Below, one piece after another: positions 49,501-51,900 of a DNA stretch of 51,900 nt (its first letter is position 1; each line of letters begins with the position of its first letter). The notes below the pieces were generated by a model. It was not told where the DNA came from and made no database searches. It worked only from the letters and a program-made list of their open reading frames with translations. The position numbers were made by a program, and so were the translations under genes. The stretch is from DASXBJ01 sp036491755 (GTDB lineage: Bacteria > Chloroflexota > Dormibacteria > Dormibacterales > Dormibacteraceae). The DNA lies in NCBI GenBank assembly GCA_036491755.1, contig DASXBJ010000039.1, positions 1 to 51,900 on the forward strand. Direction: 5' to 3'.

Positions 49501-51900
49501 CGCCGCTGACGATCACGGGCGACAGCTCCGCCTCGAAAGACACATTCGCGACGAGCGCCACCTCCGGCCTGGGCGACTCTAAGAAGCTCGGCATCGCCGG
49601 CGCCCTCACCGTCAACGTCATCAACCTGGACCGCTCGGCGCTCGTCAAGGACGGCGCCTCGATCGACGCACCGAGCGCGAAGTTCAGCGTGACGGCCGCG
49701 TCTGACTCGACCAGCTCGGCGATCGCGACGCCGGCCAAGCAGGTCTTCGACCCGAAGGCCACGGGCGTCATCAGCGGCAACACGATCAACTTGCCATACA
49801 AGATCTCGGGAACCCTCACGACGGGTGACCCTCTGATCTACAGCAACGGCGACGGAACGAGCATCGGCGGCCTCACGGACGGCGGCCTCTACTACGCGGT
49901 CAGCCCCACCTGCACTGCGACCACCTGTTCGCTCCAACTCGACCCAAACAAGGCCGACGTTGGCACTGACACAACGCCGGGTCCGAGGACAAAGATCGTC
50001 ACCCTCGACGCATCCAAGGCAGACGGCACCGAGCACAGCATCTACCGCGACGACTCGGCCTCGGTGACCTTCGACCCGACCGCGTCAGGTGTCGTCGACA
50101 CGAGCACCAACCAGATCACGTTGCCGTCGCCTCTCACCCACGGCGACGGGAGCGCGCTGGCGAACGGTGACAAGCTCGATTACAGCTCGGGCGGCGGGAC
50201 GAACAAGGTCATCGGCGGTCTCAAGGACGGCGACAGCTACTACGCGGTTGTCATCGACTCCACCCACATCAAGCTCGACACCGACCAGACTGACGCGCAG
50301 AAGACGTCCGGCTGGAGCAAGATCGTCTCTCTCAGCGCGGGCGCGACAGGCACCAACCACAGCCTCGCCATCAACGACGCCGGACCCGACACCGGGATCG
50401 GGGCCTCGGTCTCCGTCAACGTGGTCAACGACAACACCACAGCGTCGCTGGGCGCCAACTCCACCATCACCAACTCCGGCGACCTCACGCTGAGCTCGAC
50501 CGCGGCGGACGCCATGACGACCACCGCGAAGCAGGGCTCGAAGGGCAACACCGCGATCACCCCGGCGGTGGCGGTGGCGGTCTCCAACGTCACAACGCTG
50601 GCGAACGTGAACTCGAGCAGCACCACCCTCGGTGTGAGCGGCAAGCTCGCCGCGTCCGCCACCCAGACCGCGACGACCACGGCCACGGCTGCCGGCGACG
50701 CCAACGGCAAGAGCACCGCGATCGGCGTCGCGATCGCCCTGAACTGGTCGACCCACAAGGTCCAGTCGACGACCTTCCGCAACCTGAACGCCACCGGTGA
50801 CATCTCATTCACCGCGAATGGCCAGTCCTCGAACACGAGCAGTGCCAAAGCCAGCTCGAGCGGCGCTCCGGACACCAGCTCCGACACGTCCGGCAAGGAT
50901 GTCAACGGCAAGGCCGACGGTGAGCTGAAGTCGGGCAACGACACGGCGGGCGCGAACGGCGCCAACAAGGCGGGCAACAAGTCGTCGGACAGCACCACGC
51001 CGAAGGCCGGCACCTCCGACAGCAGCGGTATCAGCGTGGCCGCGGCGATCGACTTCAACATCGTCAACAGCACCTCGGACGCGTCGCTGCCAGGCGGCCT
51101 GACGGTCTTCTCGGGCGGAAACGTCACCTTCGGCTCGTCGGCCAACACCGATGCATCGGCCACTGCGGACGGCAGCGCCTCCACCTCGGGCGACAGCTCG
51201 ACGATCGGGGTCGCTGTCGCGTTCAACGTTGCTCAGATCGAGAACCACGCCGACCTCGGCGCCGGTTCGACGGTTACCGGCAACGACGTGAAGTTTGGCG
51301 CGACGATGACCCCGGTCGGGTCCGGCACTCCCAACAAGTCGCACGACGTGTCGGCGTCGGCCACCTCCGGCAGCGGTGGTGGCGGCAGCATCGGCGTCGC
51401 CGGTTCGGTCGCGTTGAACGTCGTCATCATCCACACGACTTCGGTCGTCGCGAGCACCGCCGCGATCCACGCCGGCAACGCGAGCGGCGGCGACGTGGCG
51501 TTCACCGGCGAGTCGACATCGACCAGCCCGGTCATCGCCAAGCCTGAGACCCAGACGTTCGACCCACAGTCGGCGATCGGATCGGACAACAAGACGATCA
51601 CATTGCCGGCCGAGCTCAAGCACAAGGACGGGAGCGCGCTCAAGAGCGGCGACGCGGTCGTGTACAGCGCCGGCGGCGGCACCGCGATCGGCTGCTCGGG
51701 CACCGCGAGCGACACATGCGGCCTGAAGGACGGCAACACGTACTACGCGATCGTCATCTCACCGGGAAACATCCAGCTCGACAACGACAAGGCGGACTCC
51801 ATGATCGCCTCGCCGACCAAGGTGATCACCCTCGACAAGACGAAGGCCAAGGGGACGGAGCACGCCCTGTTCCTCGACGACTCGACGAGCGTGAACTTTG
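43491..51900 (+). CDS. Giant secreted/surface repeat protein (Fn3-like modules, then beta-repeat region), 3' end outside the window
   Basis: One frame stays open from GTG 43491 to the window end: at least 2803 residues, unfinished. A hydrophobic N-terminus (FLKLIFASGSMAGAVALVLA) is a signal or anchor. Next come three short alpha/beta units (about 43855-44337), a Thr/Pro linker (44452-44590), and about six fibronectin-III-like modules (near 44595, 45166, 45750, 46054, 46704, 47331), some separated by Ig-like segments. A ZU5-like block (47580-47990, ending THFSTFTIGA) follows, then a beta-helix-like region rich in Ser/Thr/Gly/Asp. The latter has four complete modules with NGDxxxYSxGGGTxIGGLxDG, known from giant bacterial adhesins. 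Likely role is attachment or a surface layer. GTG 43446 is an alternative start. No anchor or secretion domain is visible before the edge. Confidence 0.85.
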   Translation, partial: MGHNQLKAFLKLIFASGSMAGAVALVLAVQNVATYSSLAPLIQKSASASKPSAYVPQTRIYGIAVDSGLGQATMTLTPFTSQGVASAFGGQYGMQLLQFSPAFGRYVFSLPQIRVGPGPEPHTATVFFPPYATSADISSFLARNGLTVQSWSSTSDVSGRTAIADLPQIKPVLIDAKNGVWQAMVAPNIDRTRIDAWATTNGVQVISYEPATGRLLIQGPKPKPVYVPTIVRKPVAKATTSVTTNNTTGQTSKLYVVFAAGTTFTQAQQAIQQAGGQVASFDSTTEVAAATVPVGNASQVTSTLVALPVVSCVSPTSGACPGVGAPAPSTATSTTDTTTTPSPPSSTTGTGTGWTTTVAPAPATTPAPGQLSAIAVDGHVALSWTAVTNAVNYQIFRATGADVPILVATTTATSLTDVGGATGTAYSYSVVPVLSSGPDSTQAQTATATWIAATSTPVIVSDGSQQQNTLSGSVALSADVRTGDGTATATWSIVASNGTTTPVSTAAGTALTPDPLTLTARTVWDSRGVADGVYTLVVTIADGSGHSTQMASQVRVGNAAPAAPTALGAAPVGTSVVLTWRQPAVANGAAYLVQKDTDVEPIAAVATGSLSWTDENAGQGAHTYTVVLEDQFGHKSLPVKTSATVSGGAAPVSLPSLTVTLPNGDALATDGAVDDRLILLSDARAGSSVQFQFEVDGGSWSTVQGTTSCSPGCAVDWNVAGLARGHYSVRALTSAGSSIVRGFTLRGDAGLPAPAAPYALITPQGVSLSWSAANGELSNHFAISRLDGNSWVVLDRVTGTSYLDRSAQPGANQYRIQAYNTDGAVGQASAATTVVVPNVSRSSSTSGSGTIAAPAGLHAVAAPGAVSLMWTSVPDAAGYVIERAWQAAGPFSQVGTTGELVYRDSAPVGAVAYYRVHAFSGELNGAASDVVAAAFVPAAAPASGGVASPFVVASAPAGSGSSQSPGSLTLGPAASSGSSGSRLALSASGQASAALSSVQVQELRSGTWYAIGQLPAMTNGQKWTAAGTIVTAELSEGSHQVRAVAISPNGAVVGSTATSTLYVVHNAPAVTGVAATVSGSSVQVSWTAMAGATYNVYRATGNGGFAPAMTGISGGAFCDTALAGGQATGYVVTQTDVYGNESAFSNAQWVSTPMAWNTAVPDLTILTPNATERPDQAIIDLAAQVSAAGGLASLGFYYAPAGGGAWTSIPNVLPINPSTPSSPGGPSLGTSGGLGWTTTLNSTAVAAGKYSFRVVATDLLGRTAEKLDSFVVGSAGARGPPTAGFALNVNPTSTGILLTWTGITGDSFQVRRSIGASTSYAVLATTAASSFVDTAVIPGSTYQYQVVRLSPAIAYTAVLAAKAISPFNAGGKATSSDGSVAVGLGAASTDQLAVGITQNTAPPAIGPNMTAGGAVYDINASSYGSGAAVHQLDQPATVSFAIPAGATQAQAQGLSVFHWDASTGSWVREPTTLDWPNRRLIATVTHFSTFTIGATSVTLAYDQAGSVIAIGPSTTAGHLTVTSSTDSTQDFAIPTASFELDGTGAGQTVTVSGVLNLGAATFTIKLTDSQTDTGSAAIKTGHATINLTGATITAGAIDIEASATSADSNTGDHSVSLAFIGAPTLDNIINGTFLTPQNATVNVTDTSLTSSGDVTLKATGTSTITNTIAPMAGTDSSKDAALAVSVVDSTTTVNVSGNSSISAPSGALSLAAFDTNTVKTTGDASSATSGAGIAIAVVVTSTKAYIDAGGGNSISAKSITIAADTKNDVETKAIASSKGATGNAATFDPTSAVDTGTNTITIPAVTHGDGSALANGDKVVYSAGGGTAIGGLTDGSTYFVHLNTDGTHVQLDSDQTDAKSSTPSSIIPLTSVGAGTTHSLTLDDANTMTKTPANKDGNAKTSQGSLTFAGALAFHYVGDTTEAYVNPASGSLSVGATDSSGSGVKVHAASANTDPVTADGSTVKSKDSSDGVAIAIGVDIADIHTHAYLGGSLSFTAPAVMVEAPLTITGDSSASKDTFATSATSGLGDSKKLGIAGALTVNVINLDRSALVKDGASIDAPSAKFSVTAASDSTSSAIATPAKQVFDPKATGVISGNTINLPYKISGTLTTGDPLIYSNGDGTSIGGLTDGGLYYAVSPTCTATTCSLQLDPNKADVGTDTTPGPRTKIVTLDASKADGTEHSIYRDDSASVTFDPTASGVVDTSTNQITLPSPLTHGDGSALANGDKLDYSSGGGTNKVIGGLKDGDSYYAVVIDSTHIKLDTDQTDAQKTSGWSKIVSLSAGATGTNHSLAINDAGPDTGIGASVSVNVVNDNTTASLGANSTITNSGDLTLSSTAADAMTTTAKQGSKGNTAITPAVAVAVSNVTTLANVNSSSTTLGVSGKLAASATQTATTTATAAGDANGKSTAIGVAIALNWSTHKVQSTTFRNLNATGDISFTANGQSSNTSSAKASSSGAPDTSSDTSGKDVNGKADGELKSGNDTAGANGANKAGNKSSDSTTPKAGTSDSSGISVAAAIDFNIVNSTSDASLPGGLTVFSGGNVTFGSSANTDASATADGSASTSGDSSTIGVAVAFNVAQIENHADLGAGSTVTGNDVKFGATMTPVGSGTPNKSHDVSASATSGSGGGGSIGVAGSVALNVVIIHTTSVVASTAAIHAGNASGGDVAFTGESTSTSPVIAKPETQTFDPQSAIGSDNKTITLPAELKHKDGSALKSGDAVVYSAGGGTAIGCSGTASDTCGLKDGNTYYAIVISPGNIQLDNDKADSMIASPTKVITLDKTKAKGTEHALFLDDSTSVNF
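48849..49142 (+). repeat. Adhesin module 1 (98 codons)
   Basis: Begins FDPTSAVDTGTNTITIP, then HGDGSALANGDKVVYSAGGG and IGGLTDGSTYF, and ends HSLTLDD. In-frame protein repeat of the giant gene. Confidence 0.85.
49746..50054 (+). repeat. Adhesin module 2 (103 codons)
   Basis: Begins FDPKATGVISGNTINLP, then LTTGDPLIYSNGDGTSIGGL and DGGLYYAV, ends HSIYRDD. Contains an extra Cys pair (CTATTC) absent from modules 1 and 3. Confidence 0.85.
50070..50378 (+). repeat. Adhesin module 3 (103 codons)
   Basis: Begins FDPTASGVVDTSTNQITLP only five codons after module 2, with HGDGSALANGDKLDYSSGGG, and ends HSLAIND. HGDGSALANGDK is identical to module 1. Confidence 0.85.
51558..51881 (+). repeat. Adhesin module 4 (108 codons)
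   Basis: Begins FDPQSAIGSDNKTITLP, with KDGSALKSGDAVVYSAGGGT and an inserted CSGTASDTCG loop, and ends HALFLDD. The next codons, SVNF at the window edge, match the start of a fifth module in the same tandem spacing as 2-3. Confidence 0.85.

Noticed and set aside
48849..51900. Tandem DNA repeats as a mobile or CRISPR element
   Set aside because: The repeats stay in one reading frame and are conserved at protein level; they are domains of the giant protein.
1..51900. tRNA, rRNA, insertion sequences or prophage genes
   Set aside because: No cloverleaf, rRNA core sequence, transposase, integrase or phage structural protein was seen on either strand.

Overview
The window is about 52 kb of high-GC, gene-dense bacterial DNA with no rRNA, tRNA, CRISPR array or insertion sequence that I can see. 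A DUF222 (13E12-type) gene under a Gram-positive LexA box, MEDS and UBP-zinc-finger proteins, DinB-fold enzymes, many GTG/TTG starts and several apparently leaderless promoters suggest a soil-type member of the Terrabacteria, such as Dormibacterota, Chloroflexota or a deep actinobacterium. The exact phylum cannot be fixed from the sequence alone.

Layout. 1-555 holds the N-terminal part of a DUF222 protein. 841-10702 is a catabolic block: a cyclase-fold metal hydrolase, an amidase, a PLP aminotransferase, three SDR dehydrogenases, an isochorismatase-type cysteine hydrolase, an APC amine/amino-acid permease, an NTF2-fold protein and a family III CoA-transferase that closely resembles 2-methylfumaryl-CoA isomerase (Mct). 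A Crp/Fnr regulator (10782-11561) faces an HTH-MEDS sensor gene across a perfect 12-bp inverted repeat. 12370-15193 (minus) carries an MFS exporter, a DUF5996 protein and a UBP zinc finger. 15306-20253 (plus) carries a DinB-like protein, a GAF histidine kinase with its receiver, and an ECF sigma factor coupled to a membrane protein, ending in a strong terminator. 20320-23213 has a methyltransferase, a small secreted protein and a second histidine kinase. 23627-26176 encodes a secreted Asp-box (VPS10/sortilin-like) beta-propeller with its own terminator.

26353-29690 is a complete molybdate locus: an HTH-Mop regulator, modA, modB, modC and a free Mop/molbindin. It is followed by a DinB protein, then a MarR regulator divergent from a lipoprotein alpha/beta hydrolase across two operators spaced 20 bp apart. 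32184-35337 combines an HD-GYP phosphodiesterase, a DgkA-type lipid kinase and a membrane PAS-GGDEF cyclase, i.e. cyclic-di-GMP turnover at the envelope. 35318-38051 (minus) is a GT87 glycosyltransferase, a VOC protein and a Rieske oxygenase.

38251-42442 is a tightly coupled six-gene plus-strand operon: two small Pro-rich membrane proteins, ApbE flavin transferase, a ferric-reductase-like membrane protein, a NuoF-like flavoprotein and a 3Fe-4S-type ferredoxin. It looks like a transmembrane electron-transfer chain, but it has no recognisable flavinylation acceptor. A thioesterase follows. From 43491 to the end runs one uninterrupted open frame of more than 2800 codons encoding a giant secreted or surface protein with Fn3-like modules followed by a repetitive beta-rich region. 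Four recurring ~100-residue modules are complete in the window and a fifth begins at its last codon.

The observations most worth following up are the LexA-controlled leaderless DUF222 promoter, the palindrome between the Crp and MEDS regulators, the tandem MarR operators, the ApbE/ferric reductase/NuoF electron-transfer operon without an acceptor, and the giant repeat protein.
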